Shown: piece after piece, positions 26,196 to 39,224 of the stretch
Layout: the number at the start of each line of letters is the position of its first letter
How positions within the stretch are numbered: the stretch's first letter is position 1
NCBI RefSeq assembly: GCF_004379255.2
Contig: NC_056045.1
Location: 9,327,593 to 9,391,592 of the forward strand
DNA length: 64,000 bases
Direction: 5' to 3'
DNA from: Salvia splendens
Taxonomy: Eukaryota; Streptophyta; Magnoliopsida; Lamiales; Lamiaceae
Program-made: the position numbers and the translations under genes
The notes under the pieces: model-generated
Told to the model about the DNA's origin: nothing
Seen by the model: only the letters and a program-made list of their open reading frames with translations
Database searches by the model: none

Positions 26196-27067
26196 ACAAT
26201 AATATTATTTATTAGAAGATTGACTATGACTAATTATCATATAACTATCCATCTACGATTAAATCATGAGATTTATTATCATAAACTAAACATACTATAG
26301 ATTTAATTATGAGATATAATCTTGTTATTGAATACCCCTAACTAATATTTTCAATCATCATATAATATTTCATTCAAATGTAAAATCTTACCGCAATATC
26401 TATAACTTACTATCTCAAACATAAAGCTTAATATTTTTATGACTCTAATTTTATGTGTTTTTTTTGTTATTTGTAATATAAAAAAAATAACTAAAAATTT
26501 ATTAAATAAATGTTGCATTATAATAATTTAAAATTTTAAAATCACGTTAAAAAAAGATATAAATTTCAGTTTTAGAATATTGTTGAAGGCGGCCATGTGA
26601 CTGTTCTTCCCTTTAAAACTTCCTGAAATTAAGGCACCGGATCTTAAAATGTGTTTCAATGGCGACTCCCAAGATATAACAAACTTGTCACATGTTCAAT
26701 GGGTTACATTGTTTCTTTAATATTTTATTATCTTAATTTGCAACGATTTTGTTATTGTTTGTCAGTACTCCATGTTTTATATTTGGATGAAATATCAAAT
26801 AAAAAGTATAAAAAATGAATTTTAAATAAATAAAAAATTAGGTTGCGGCGTGGTTCAGTGCCTTGCAATGTTGTTGCTGTGGCCAAACCGCAATAGCACC
26901 TAGACTCGCACCTCCGGCATAATCTAGAATGAGCCCACCACTTCATAAAAGAAAAACTTGTCAAAATAGAAGTAAAATTAATTTTATGGGACGAACTAAA
27001 ATCACAAATGTGCTATTGTTGAGCGGTGGGAGTAGATAAAAATACATTCATCCACGTATATTAATTA

Positions 27068-27326
27068 CTCCCTCCGTTCCATAAAAATATGAGAAATTGG
27101 TATGACACGGGAATTAAGATAAAATTGGTAAAGTAAAAGTGGTGAGGAGAATGGTAAGGTAAAGTAAGAGAGATAAGGAAAATGGTAGTTAAAGACTTAA
27201 AATAGTCTTAGTGGATAGTGAGATCTATATTATTAAATTCATATAACTTTTCAAAAATAGAATGCACATATTTTTTTGGGACGGACGAAAATGGAAAACG
27301 CACGTATTTTTATGGGACGGAGAGAG
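27068..27326. mobile_element. Stowaway MITE
   Basis: The left end CTCCCTCCGTTCCATAAAAA and the right end, on the other strand CTCTCTCCGTCCCATAAAAA, lie between TA dinucleotides at 27066-27067 and 27327-27328. Confidence 0.88.
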
Positions 27327-27570
27327 TATTATACATGCCTTTTCTCTTTTGCAATTCAACATTGGCAACTGAAATTCATTCTCGTTCACTCATTTCAAAT
27401 TTCAATGCCACGTATCCATATTGAGAAAGACGGCCGAGTTAGCCGCAACATAATAAATCGGAGCTAAATTGAACTGATTCGCTGAATTAAGATTCATTAC
27501 ATAATTGGTTATACCTGCTTGCAACGTAATATCATACCGAGTGTGCTTGCATCCTCACAACTCATTATTT

Positions 27571-27755
27571 TTACTTCTTCCATCCCATTTCAAGTGATTG
27601 ATTATTTTTCAAGCACGTGTTTGGAGAAAATGATCATATCTACATTGTTCTTTTACTTACTTTATTTTCTCCCCACTTTAACTGTTTATTATCATTTTTA
27701 CAAAATAATAACGAAAAAGAAATCAATCACTTGAGCTGGGACGGATGGAATATTT
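27571..27755. mobile_element. Stowaway-like MITE
   Basis: CTTCTTCCATCCCATTTCAAG on the left (20 bases of it clear) pairs with the right-hand ...CTTGAGCTGGGACGGATGG. Inner arms CAAGTGATTGATT and AATCAATCACTTG are perfect complements. Confidence 0.75.
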
Positions 27756-29283
27756 TTCAGATCAAGAAGACGGTGATGAGCCAGCAATCAACATGGTCCA
27801 CACTCCATAGTCTCCCAACCCACTATTTGACTAGTATCCATTTTCCTATTTTTTATATATATGAATAGTTTTAATATTCCTATAATTTTAAATTGTATGG
27901 TCGATAATGGTGATTTTGTGTAGGCCAGATGTGTATTTAGATGAAGTATATACCATGAGTTCCTGTTGTGTATAGATATATTTGTTGATAGGGAAAATAT
28001 TTTACCATATGAGCTATATATATTTATATCCATAAGAGTCAATATTTTATACTCCATAAAAAATGTCAATGATGTTTCTTTTCAATTTACTAAACCATTT
28101 TTGCATTCCTTTTTATTCACATTAAGTTTTCAAATTTTTAAAATAGACGAAATTAGTATTTTAGTGGAGTATATATTTAGTAACGTTACTAGTTCGTTAG
28201 GGATGGGGACATTACAAGACATGATCAATTGTTAACTAATTAGCAATCTACAATTAAGATCAATTTTTAATCATTAGATTAGGAGATCTAAGTGGTTGAT
28301 ACAATGCCAAGTGGATTATATTTTAAATTTAAATAATTATTAAACAAAATTAAAGGGTATTAATGTCAATTATCTCTTATTAAAATTATCCTAAAACTTG
28401 AAATTTACTTAACTATATCGATTTAAATTATTTTTTCGCAAAAAATATAGTATCAAATTAAAGGTCATTTTCTAAGGATTCTAACGAGATCTCAATTGCA
28501 TATGTTTCGACGACGATCGGATGATGAAATTTGATGATTTTTATTTCAGTTGGTGTTGTTGATAAGCAGATTTTTTATCAACAAATACATTAAAAAATCT
28601 CAATATAATGCAGGTAAAATTTCAATATAGTGCATGTAATCTCTATAAAACTGTGTTGATATTTTCGTATACTTGTGTTGAAATACTTATGTCATTGTGT
28701 TGATATTTGTAATACACTATGTTGATATAAAAAAAACACGAAAATTATGATATGATAACATAATGACGATCTTACCATTTTGTTGATATTATGTCTATTA
28801 TTTATTGAAATTCGCAAGATTTAATCTCATACACTCATTTTAAAATCTAAGGGTGGAGATTTGGTCTTGATTTTGAATTATGATGCTATAAGCAATATAA
28901 GAGGAACCAGGGCATTACAAATCCATTGATTAAGACTCATATACAAATCCAAATTAATTACTACATAGATCTAATATATAGACCAAGCATGTAGCCCTAA
29001 ACAAAGGACTAACATTGTCTTAATTATTCGACAGATAGAAGCCGATACATTATTGCGGCAAAGAGTGCACAGTGCGGCCCCATGGCTAGGCGCACGACCC
29101 CACAGCCGCAATGATGCACGGATGATCCAACAACACATGCATTGCATGTTTTGACCCAAAATAGGATGGATTACTATTACTCCTAGTTGTTACAAGCACT
29201 GATTTCTTAATTTATTTTATGAAAATATAATTACAGTTTTTTTACCTGAGTTATTTTGTTTGCATTAGGGCGTATAACTTGGA

Positions 29284-30057
29284 TCATGTATTTCCATCCA
29301 TGTAGATGTGTGTTTTTATGAAGCTTTCAATCTGAAATCCATTCAAATTAAGACAGTAGATATGAATGAATTTGGAGTATATAATAACAACACAAAAAAC
29401 TTGAAATCGTATTTTGGAATTTGAATGGTACTAACCTGAAACTTATTCAAGGCAATGCGATGCTCAAACTCTTCAACCAACATGTCTTCTTCCCTCTCTC
29501 TACATTATTTGTTTCCCAGCCACCAATTGAATGTGGAACTTCCCAAATCATTACTATTTGCATATTCAAATATTCAACCAGAAATCGTTAATAATACAAA
29601 CTAGTTCATAAATACAGCGACGATTCTGATTTCAATGTTGCACTCTGATTACTAATAAAATGATCGAAGAATAAAATGATACGTACTCGTCGGAGAAATT
29701 CCCCAATTTAGCCTCCTCCAGTTTCTCAATCTCCTTCGCCCACAGGCGGGCGTGGATTCTCTGCTTCGTCAGCCGATCAGAATCCTTCTTCACCGATTTT
29801 CCCTTCCTCTGCTCCCAATTATCGTTCATTTCCTCCACGAAAGCCTTGGTCTCCGGCGGAGAGGAGGAGATTGCAGTTTGGGGATTTTCGGGGAGAGATT
29901 TGCCAGGGAGATTGTATGGAAGCCAGGAAATTTCCGGAGCGTCATTCCACTCCTCCTCGCCGGATTTGGTGGAGAGAAGGCGGACGCCCACCGCCGTCGT
30001 GGTGTTTGGGTTTAGGTTATAGGTTTTGGCGACGGAGGTTAGCCTGCTCATCATCAT
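29284..30057 (-). pseudogene. GCD1: GCD1-like mitochondrial protein gene, decayed copy
   Basis: A consistent minus-strand model: exon 1 30057-29687 (donor GTACGT), exon 2 29493-29436 (acceptor ...GAGAG, donor GTTAGT), exon 3 29331 downward (acceptor TTTCAG). Phases agree. Exon 1 encodes an Arg/Ser-rich presequence-like start (MMMSRLTSVAKTYN), then WNDAPEISWLP, ETKAFVEEMNDNWEQRK and RIHARLWAKEIEKLEEAKLG. Exons 2-3 give DMLVEEFEHRIALNKFQ and IESFIKTHI. From memory this matches GAMETE CELL DEFECTIVE 1, a plant mitochondrial protein needed in gametophytes. The usual middle segment is absent. After IKTHI a small deletion shifts the frame, so it stops at 29284 while GWKYMI follows in another frame. 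It is therefore probably a dead duplicate. Harbinger B begins 120 bp upstream. Confidence 0.6.
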
Positions 30058-30510
30058 AAATTCAAATTTATTTTTTCTTATTCTCTACCAATAAAAAATC
30101 TTCTCTCTTTTTTCATTCATTTTAAATTTCGAGTACTTATCATTTGTGGTTAAATGTGATTTAATTCACGGACTATTAGAGCATCTACATCCGTGCTCTG
30201 GCCAACAAGCACGGATGTGGGCCCGGCCCCACTTTTACTCTCTGCTCTTAGGCAAGAGCACAATACTCACATCCGTGCTATTTCGCAAGGACAAGCACAA
30301 GAGTTCTACCATTCTATTATTCAATTTAAATAAAAACATTTCCACAAAATTAAAATGCATTAAAAATACCCGAAATATTATTACAAATTACAAAAAATTA
30401 AAAATCACATAATTAAAGTCCTAAATATTAAAAATTACATAATTAAAGTCCTAAAAATTAAAAATTACATAATTAAACACCTAAAAAATAAAAATTACCC
30501 CCATGGATGA

Positions 30511-31519
30511 CTATTCATCCGGCTCTACCCCCAATGTTCTTTGGAGACCCCGTATCATCGCCACATGCGATCGAAGTTGCTCGAGGGTCATATTTGACCT
30601 ATCGGCCAAATTGAGTTGGGCTAAAATCCCTCACAACGAGTTGGTGGGGGGTTGAGGTGGCACATAGGGAGCGGGAGCGGGAGCGGGTTCGGGAGTGGGT
30701 GCGGATGGAGTCGCGGCGCGACGGCGGTTGGCCGCCGCCTTCTTCCTTCCTTGCGGACGGCGTTGGGAACCGCTCGGGCCGGCGTCGAGGCTACCAAAGT
30801 TAGCTCTGGCAAATTGGCTAGCCACATCTTCGGAGCCGGCGTCAGATAAGGATACCGACCTCGACCGTTTGGAGGAGGAGCTAGAGGAGGATGATACGCC
30901 TCCCCTATACTTCGGATGCGACCGAGTCTCTTGCTAAATGTTGAGGTACTTGAACGGCTTGTAGTTGATGGATTGGTAGGTCTCCAAGGCGGCACTGATG
31001 ATGTCGAGCTCGCTCTTGCCACTCCCCGCCGACCGCTCTTCCTGGAGGTAATACCCCTGGAACTTTTGGATTTCTTCGTTGGCTCTGTATATGGCATTGC
31101 GCACCATACTCTCGTTGCGCTCGATTGTTCCAGCCGACCGGTTTTGATTGTACCGGCGACAGATGCGCCACCAATAATGGTCACCGGATTGGTTCATGCC
31201 AACCTCCGGATCTTCGGAGATTGACAAGAACGCTTTGAATAATTGTTCCATCTCCCCCGGAGTGTACGGGGTGCGGACACCGCGAGTAGGAAGAGGGGGA
31301 GTTTGAGAAGGGCCGCTCCCTCCCGCTCTAGGCACGGATGGCTCGGGTGTCCACCCGTATTGCCCTTCGGGGGGCATCTTGGTCGTCGATCGGGTAAGGC
31401 CGGTAGCCACCCGGAACTTGCGAACCTTGGGTTTGAGGAGGGGCCGAATATTCCGTTTCCGGACTAGGAAATGGTTGTGAACCGAACCAATCGAGGTTCC
31501 AACCGTGGGAGCCGGACAT
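30511..31519 (-). pseudogene. Harbinger ORF1 (Myb/SANT-like) of element B, frameshifted
   Basis: This is the accessory DNA-binding protein of Pong/Harbinger elements; annotation pipelines often mislabel it glutathione S-transferase T3-like. Start Met at 31519 (MSGSHGWNLDWFGSQPF). The trihelix/Myb-type core follows: TPGEMEQLFKAFLSISEDPE, then DHYWWRICRRYNQNR, NESMVRNAIYRANEEIQKFQ and YKPFKYLNI. The C-terminal part holds GRKKAAANRRR and a helix LAQLNLADRSNMTLEQLRSH, ending at 30511. Breaks: an extra G in the six-G run near 31370 (the duplicate copy near 40748 has five), a frame change before 30900, and an in-frame TGA at 30631-30633. It is not functional as is. Confidence 0.82.
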
Positions 31520-31639
31520 TGTTTTGTTGTAAGAGTGAAAGAAAGATTGAGAATTGAGAATGGAAATGATAGAATTTAGATGAGAATTTATATGAGAATT
31601 GTGTAGTGTTGTGTGAATTTTTGGGTATGGAAGTTGGGG

Positions 31640-31647
31640 TATTTATA
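31640..31647 (-). promoter_or_regulatory. TATA box of element B ORF1 (left copy)
   Basis: TATAAATA on the minus strand, about 120 bp before the ORF1 start. The duplicate copy is at 41024-41031. Confidence 0.6.
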
Positions 31648-31793
31648 GATGAAAATGTGTATTTTTTGGGGAAAAATTTGAAAAATAAATTAAAAGTGGG
31701 TAGAAAACGGATATAATTTTTTGGGAAGTGGGATTTTTTTTTAATCGGAGTTTTTAATTAAAATCTGATTTTTTTATAAAAAAAATTCAAATT

Positions 31794-31814
31794 GCCAACG
31801 GCTATGCCGTTGGC
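31794..31814. promoter_or_regulatory. Palindrome with AACGG core upstream of element B ORF1
   Basis: Perfect nine-base arms GCCAACGGC and GCCGTTGGC around TAT, about 150 bp upstream of the TATA box. The spelling differs from elements A and C but the AACGG...CCGTT halves and the place in the promoter are the same. The second copy is at 41178-41198. Confidence 0.65.
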
Positions 31815-31847
31815 CAATGGAAGGCTGCCACGTACGCAGCTCGCTGG

Positions 31848-33234
31848 CACGGATAGAATTGCTTGTATACAATAAACTCTACAATCTACTTTTATCCCAA
31901 GTAATTTTATCGCATTGATGTTTGCTTGTGCATTTATAAGATGTATCTCAAACATTTAATGTATAAGAAGCAAATAAGTCTAATTCTTCTACATAGTAGA
32001 CTGGTCGTGAACGACGTTCACAGAAGGTGACGCAGTCGGTTCTTTGTAGAAGAGAAAAATAATTTCACAACCTAGATAGGCTTTGGCTACCTATCGTGAA
32101 AGGTTGCAGTGTCAGTCCGCATGTTTCCTTACCTTAGGAAATAAACGACACTGGTGTGGTATAACACTGAAGGATCTAACAGTTGAGATAAGTCCTTCTT
32201 GCTATTTACTGAAAGACGAGGTCTCGGTGATTGTTATTTCTTAATCATTGTTGACATAACATTGAGCATACGATATTGATTATGCACTACTTTGATTTAT
32301 CAAATGGTGCGGATTTTTCGCAATCCAAGAATCCTGGTATCTTGGGTAGTGGTGATCAATGTCTAGAGGTGCTAGTATTGTTATTGCAATGAATCGTATG
32401 CTGGGTGAGTCCAGTTTGATAATATCCTCAGGAGGTGTTCGAAAAATGTTTTATTATTCAGAAACCCGGCCGGTTGGAATTTATTCCAGAATAATAAATA
32501 AAGATTTTGAACTAGACAACTCTTGGAAAAAGATATTAATTATTTAAAGTCAAATAGCAGACTTAAATTAATTAATGGATATTTATATCTTAAACACGAG
32601 AAATAATAAATTAAAGAGGTAAAGCCCGGATTACTCGTAATTTGGGATTGGATGGGCAGTCAATATTATTTTACTGTAGTGGCTGATAATAATATTCTGT
32701 CGGACTTGTATTAAATTGGGGCTGAATTTAATTAGTAAAAGCCCAACAGGTTTGGCCCAAGTCCAACCTCCATGGATCCCTAATCTGGCCCATTATAACT
32801 CAATATAAAAGGAGATTAGAAAGGAGATTTAGGGGGAATGAACCTCATAATTTTCGTGCTCCCCTATGGGAGTGGACGAAAAATCAGTTTTTGAGAAAAC
32901 TGATATTCTGTCTTCTTTCTAATCAAGCCCTTTTCGATTCTGATAAGCTTTGCCCACCTAAAGGTCAGATTCTGAGTTCGGGATACAGATTAGAAGATTC
33001 GTGGTTGAGTACGAAGATCTTCATGTGGAGAAGGCGCAAGCAATCGTCGATTCTTTGGAGAATCAGATCGGTAATTCTAAATCGTAGGATTTCATGAATT
33101 AGGGTTAAATTCCTTAAGCATGAATTAATGTGCATGTGAATCAATTAATCCCATAATCGGTCAAATAGATCTGTAGATTTGATTTATTTGTTTATGCATG
33201 TCTTTCGCTGTGCAAGGGGCTCCAAACCCCAACA
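31848..33234 (+). repeat. 5' LTR, missing the first 42 bases
   Basis: A direct repeat of 39267-40710. It lacks two short duplicated stretches present in the 3' LTR (near 39360 and 40585). It ends CCCCAACA directly before the primer site. Confidence 0.93.
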
Positions 33235-33236
33235 AT

Positions 33237-33250
33237 TGGTATCAGAGCCA
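33237..33250 (+). other. Primer binding site (initiator tRNA-Met)
   Basis: TGGTATCAGAGCCA starts two bases after the LTR end. Confidence 0.92.
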
Positions 33251-35845
33251 ATTTTTGGCTCTGATTATGTGGATTAATTTCATGTTATGTGAATTGCTTG
33301 AATGTATGTTTTTCTTCGTGGGTTTGTGTTTGTTTTTGATCTGTTCGAAAACATGGACGAAGGGACGCGAAGGCGAGACCGCATAGTTTAGATTCATGAA
33401 CGGCGGAATCAAATTCCATATTCATTATGTTGACATAAAGAGTGGTTATAATGATTACGGGCTGATTTTGATGTCTTATGTGAATATGAATCGAATTAAG
33501 CAATTTTATTTTGGTTGATGATATCAAATATTAGAATCTTTTCGTTTGGTGGAGCCGTGGAGAATCATTTGCATATACTTGAATTTGGATTCTTCTTTTA
33601 TTTGTGCAATCCAAATATCACCGCAAATATCGTTCGTTCGTTGCAATGATTTCGCATGACCATGGAATCAATTCGCGTCGTGGAGTATTGAACCGCGATG
33701 TTCGCGGGAACGGCCTTCACAACAGAACAACCAAGAGTACAACCGTGATTTGGAGCAGGTTGTCACAGTGCCGGGCAGGTTGCTACAGCAGCGGGTGCGA
33801 TGACGCAGCGACAGCAGCGTCGGTATCCCGCAGGGCAGCGCAGCGATGCGACGACGATGCGGCAGCAGTGCCGGAGACTACAGACAGTAGCTGTGCGAGT
33901 GGGAGCCTTCGTGGGCAGTTCCCGGACTCGAAAGACGGTCGACGAAGGCAAGAGCAGGCTGTTATGACAGCAACGACGCTCGTGCGGGTCTTCGTCCCGT
34001 GACTTCACTTTCCAAATTAGTTAGGGTTTCCTAAACTCTTGGAACTAACTTTGGATTTAATTCAAGATATGATTTTGGAATAATATTTGAATATATCTTA
34101 AGTGGATTATCTAAATTTTAATTTTTAACTAAATTATGGATTAATTGGATATGTATCCTTATTTTATGGATTAGATAGATTAAATTCTATCTAGATAAAT
34201 CCTAGATAAATTCGGATGATAATAATTAATTTTATTTTGTCTTATGGATTTATATAGATTTAATTCTATGTGAATAAATCCTAGATAGACTAATATAAAT
34301 GTTAATTAAGTTTATCCATATCTTGTAGATATTGATAGATTTATGTCTATTTAGAATGTATCTTAGTAGATTTGGATAATTAAAATCCATGTTTATCTTT
34401 ATCTTGCGGATATTTATAGAATTAATTCTATTTAGAAAATATCCTAGTAGATTTAGATAATTAAATCTATCTATATCTTATAGATATTGATAGATTTATA
34501 TATATCTAGAATATATCTTAGTAGATTTAGATAATTGTTAATCCTGTATTGTAATTATCTTTTTGGATTTAAGATAGATTTAGTTCTATCTAGTTAAATA
34601 CTAGTTGAATTAATTAATATTAATTCTAGTTTATCCTAATTTTATGGATATAAATAGATTTATTTCTATTTAGAAAATATCCTAGATAAATTTGGATAAA
34701 GATAATGCAAGATAATCCCAATCTAATTGGATTTTGATAAAGTAAAATTTATCTAGAATAAATCCTAATAGATATGATATATTCTAGTTTCTTATTCTAA
34801 ATAATCTAAGATTGTTTAAATCTTAGAATGATTGATTTTATCTTCGTCTTATGGATTTGGAGAAATTTGTTTTTATCCTGAAATATCCTGGTAAAATTTA
34901 GATAATGATAATCCAATGTTAGTTTTATCTTGAATTTTAGGATTTGATTTTATCCCTGTAAAATCTAGAATAATCCTAAGAGGATTTAGATAGATTCCAT
35001 TCTATCTAGATAAATCCTAAATTAATTTGGATAGTCATTATCCAAATAAATCGTATCAAATCCGAAATTCCTATATTTGGATAAGATAAGAAATTAATTA
35101 TTTAATTAAATCTCCCTAGATTTATTAAATATTTTCAATATTTATCCAGTGTGATTAATCACCATGAATTAAATGGATTTTTCTATTTATTTGGTGTTAA
35201 TATGTTTTAAGTGGATTATCTGCCTCATCTACTTATATGATAATTATGCAAAAGCCATATTTAAAATGACTAAGCGATAATTACAACAGTGCGTTGTATA
35301 TGGTCTCCATAAATTGGTCTATATATGTAGCAGTTTCTAATATTATCGCGACCCACCTTAGTGGGAGCAATAATCCTACGAAATAGCAAGTTCATAAGAT
35401 TAGACTTCTTAATAGTAAATTGTTTAAACTAGAAGCGTGTTTCTAATATTATCGCGACCCACCCTAGTGGGAGCCATAATCCTGTGAAATTGCAAGTTCA
35501 TATGTTTAAACATATTTATATGATAGCTATGGAATTTTGTTAGTGGCGTACGACCTTCTCTAGAAGGAGTATCAAAACAGATATGAAATTCCTAGATGCA
35601 AATATTTATGGTAAAAGCTTAGGCAATATTTGGCGGCCATGCCACCTTAGTGGTCTCTGGACTATTCGTCGGTATTGTGACCAGGAAATTGTTGGAATCC
35701 GAATTTGTATGACCTCCCTAGAGGCGTACTTATTTTGGTTTTCACGGTTGCGAGATACATAAATTGTTTTGTGGTTGTTTGCGATTATGTATTAAGCATA
35801 GTATGTGATAAATAGTTTTATTTCTTCTCAGCCAAATTCTTAATA
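33251..35845 (+). other. Untranslated leader of the decayed copia element, with repeats
   Basis: About 2.6 kb before the gag remnant, unusually long. 34080-35060 is a degenerate AT-rich array built on phrases such as TAGATAGATTTAATTCTATC, TAGATAAATCCTAG and TTATGGATTTA. A 60-bp segment containing ATTATCGCGACCCACC occurs at about 35334-35395 and again at 35440-35501. The open frame at 33604-34002 is Arg/Ser/Ala-rich with no recognisable domain and lies in the leader. Confidence 0.6.
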
Positions 35846-38800
35846 ATGTCTGCGAACCTTAATGAAATCAAACTCGAAGGCCAAAATTATGTACACTGGA
35901 AATATAAAATGAATAAGATTCACCTTGCTGAAAACTTAAAGTTTGTATTCACCAATTCATGTCCTCTATTTCCTTGACAAAATTCTATAAAGAATGTCTA
36001 AGAATGCATTTCATGCATGTGCCTGACAAGTTCTTTGAGATAGAAGGTCAAACTACTTTCTTTTAAGTAGTAAGACACGTCTTGGTTTATATTGATGAAA
36101 CAGGAATACCTAATAAGGACGATGTCCAGATTCTATTAGAATATCCACAAGAGAAAGAATATTTTGAGGAATCTTCTGATTCAGTTACTCAAATAGTTTC
36201 TACACTCAGTTCATCGCCAAATATAGTAGGAAGTGATTATATGAAGGTTGTTACTTAAAACTTGGAAACCTTCTACATGATATTCACTTTATTACTTTTG
36301 GAAGAAGATAACATGATAGTTGAGGAATTCATTAAGGCTGCATCTTTCCTATGTCTTAGTTCAATCGAACAGAAGACTAGCAATGGAAAGAGGGAAGAGC
36401 TGAATTGTCATCAATGAAAGCTATAAAGGCACGAAAAATTAGGTGAAAAGGCAAAAGAGAAGATGCATTGTGAGTCGGATTGACCTCTTCTACAGAAGGA
36501 CAATGACTTAGATAACAATGCAATTTCTAAAAAAGTGATCTAGATCCAGTTGGGCAGTTGTTGCAGTGGGAGCTATTTTTTATGCTCACCTTATTATTTT
36601 GTTTTGATGTATAAGACTTTGTTTTATTGGTGCAGTTTAGTTTGGAAAGAATTCAGTTCTAGTTTCTAAACTAGTTAATGATTAAATGATGTTGGATGTC
36701 ATTTGATAATGCGTGCATTATTGAGAAATGTGGATCGAATATTTATCATAGTACCATAGAAAAACAAATTATACATCATAGTATCTAAACATTATAATTG
36801 CAAAAAGATTGAGTTTATCATTCATTGTTCAACTTCTTAAACAATGAATGATAAAGTATTTATGGTACTTAAACATAAGGCCAAGAAAATACTTAGTAAT
36901 TGTTCAAACTAATTTTGTCTAACTCAAGTGACTATCAAGATTTTAACAACTTGTTTGTTAAATAGCTTAAAGGTCAAGTAAGTCTGGTTGATGCACTATA
37001 AGTTAGAATCCTTTTGTGGTTCAAGGGATTCAGAATACTTATAGAGATGCAACATAGAAAGACTAGTAAGTCTCAATGGTTTACACCATAGGAGACGAGC
37101 AAATGAGTTAAGATCAGTAGTGGGAGTTAAATCCTAGTTGACTACTCCAAGCATTCTTCTAAAGAATGAGATAGTCATATAAGAAGATATCGAAGTCTCT
37201 CGAACACAAGTTCGATAAGTGAACAGTTTTACTCAATAACATCTTATCATTGATGGGATATACATTGGAAACAACGAGTTATACCTTAAAGAAACTATCA
37301 TAACATCAGTACCTTCTACAACACACGAGTTGTGGACTAGAGGCAAGTTTAGTCCAGCACATCTCAAGGTGTGGAGTTATTCCAACACATGTTTTGGAAA
37401 AGGTATCCAAGTAATTGGAGTTGGGTACTGAGGTATGTTTTAAGGTTGTCCCAAATGATAGAAAAGGTACAGGTTCTATAATCTTCACGGTAAAATATGT
37501 GTTTGTTTACACGAACTAGATTCTTTGATGAAGACTATGATGAGAACTACAAGCCTAACAAACATGATAATTCTCAAGCTAATGAGAATATCTATTTTCC
37601 ATCTTAACCAAGAAGTCATATCATTAGAAACTTATGCACTAAGAAAATCAACGTTTATACCTAAGATTGTAAGAGTCGTGTCGTAGTGGGAGCGTTCTTT
37701 GCGAACATAATAAGTTCATGGGTCTAAAAGAGTCTTAAGACTCAGTCTTAGATCAACTTGAACATAATCCCTGTAACTACAAGGACGCAATGACTTATTC
37801 AGATAATAATTCTTGATAAGATGATAGATTCTGAATAACAATCTTAAATAGACAAGAATGTTTTCAAGACTTGCGATACTACCCATAGATTATTTCAGTC
37901 AGTGGGAGCTAGTGGACCTGCAAGTGTAAGCATGGATCTCAAAAGGTTAGAATAATGGCAAAGGGTTATACCCAGAGAGAATTATATTCTCGCCTGCCAT
38001 TTTTGCCTAAGTCGATCTGTATATTGTCTATTGTAGCCTACATAAATTAGGATGTATGTACTATGATTGTCAAGACAGTTTTCTTTAAGTAGAAGTCTTG
38101 AGGAGATCATCTGCATAGAACATCTTAATGGTTATGTAATACAGGGCAAGAAAGTTGAAAGTGCACTATATTTGGTATTCTTGGTACTCTACGATGATGA
38201 CATCTATAAAAGTTGATAAACAACTAAGAGGGTTATCTAGCGTAGGAAACTGGTCGTCTACCCAGTTTAAGGATGATGGATCTAAGATAATCTAGTTACA
38301 TTCTAAGCATCTGTGTCATTAGATTGCTAGAAAAAAAATGTATGTTTTCTTAAAGAATCCTACATCTACACAATACTTAGACACTTTAGCATTGAAAATT
38401 CCAAGAAAAAGTTTTTCTTTTTCTAGACGGAATTATTTTGTCGCTAGTCAAGTGTTTTTCGACATTGAATGAGATCAAGAAGAATGAAACAAGTTCCATA
38501 ATTGGAAGTCTCATATATGCTATGATGTGTATTAAGTTAGATATTAGCTTTGCCGTTGGCATATAAACATGATATCATTTTAACCATGGCCAAGGACATT
38601 GGATTGGGTAAAGAATATACTATAGTACTTGAAGAAGACTAAACGGTATGTTCTAGTTTACCAGACACCCATGTTATGTCCTTTAGGTTACATCGACTCG
38701 ATTTTATAATTGATTGATGATCGAGTTATCCTCTGACTATGTGTTAACGTTAGTTGAAAACTGAGTCATGAAGGAGTGTGATTACATCACAGACTCTATC

Positions 38801-39180
38801 ATGAAAATTACAAGTGTAGTTTCTTCGGAAACTGCTAAGTAGTTGTTCATCTCAGTAATTTCCCGATAGCTTTGACCGTGAATCCGAGTATGCCTATGAG
38901 TATTATATTTTGTTATGATTACTCTAGTCATGTGTCTAACTCGAGGGAAACACGATCTGATAAAGCTAAGCAATCACATAGAGATGAAGTATGAAATTAA
39001 TTAAGGATTAAGTGCGCAGCAAGACGTTATGGTTTCTAAGATATCATCAGAGAACAACCTGGCAGAACTTTTCACAAAATGCCTATATGGCACCATGTTT
39101 TACACATGAGGTGAAAAGTACGGTAGTTCGATATATCATGGCCCGAGACCTGCTTAGAGTATAAGTGGGAGAGTTTTGGC
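35846..39180 (+). pseudogene. Relics of copia gag-pol
   Basis: Short recognisable islands occur in the expected order. The gag start (MSANLNEIKLEGQNYVHWKY) lies near 35849. An integrase/linker block (ELWTRGKFSPAHLKVWS) is near 37328. Then come reverse transcriptase relics around KGYTQRE near 37963, an RNase H block (IIGSLIYAMMCIKLDISFAV) near 38500, and a final SENNLAE near 39050. Stops and indels separate all of them; no frame exceeds about 65 codons. It cannot encode any copia enzyme. Confidence 0.8.
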
Positions 39181-39224
39181 AGTGGGTATACTCGAAAGCA
39201 TGATTTTGAGTATAAATGGGAGAT

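Larger units (their letters stand above)
21788..29283. other. Long gene-poor, AT-rich intergenic region
   Basis: No convincing gene in 7.5 kb. Contents noted: Stowaway MITEs (22102-22305, 27068-27326, 27571-27755); an extremely AT-rich stretch with no open frames (23600-24560); a GC-rich island (24570-25060); tandem duplications (25250-25477 and about 26108-26195); and a stretch at 28600-28760 with recurring TGTTGATAT and CAATATA-TGCA phrases of unknown nature. Confidence 0.6.
31335..31850. repeat. Left copy of the duplicated Harbinger B promoter/N-terminal segment
   Basis: Runs from CGGATGGCTCGGG to GCTCGCTGGCAC and recurs at 40711-41234. The copies differ by several small indels (a 15-base difference near the start codon, others near 31600) and scattered substitutions, more divergence than between the two copia LTRs they flank. 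Confidence 0.9.

Noticed and set aside
33604..34002. 132-residue Arg/Ser/Ala-rich frame as a possible gene
   Set aside because: It lies in the leader of the decayed copia element, has no domain and no homologous counterpart that I recognise.
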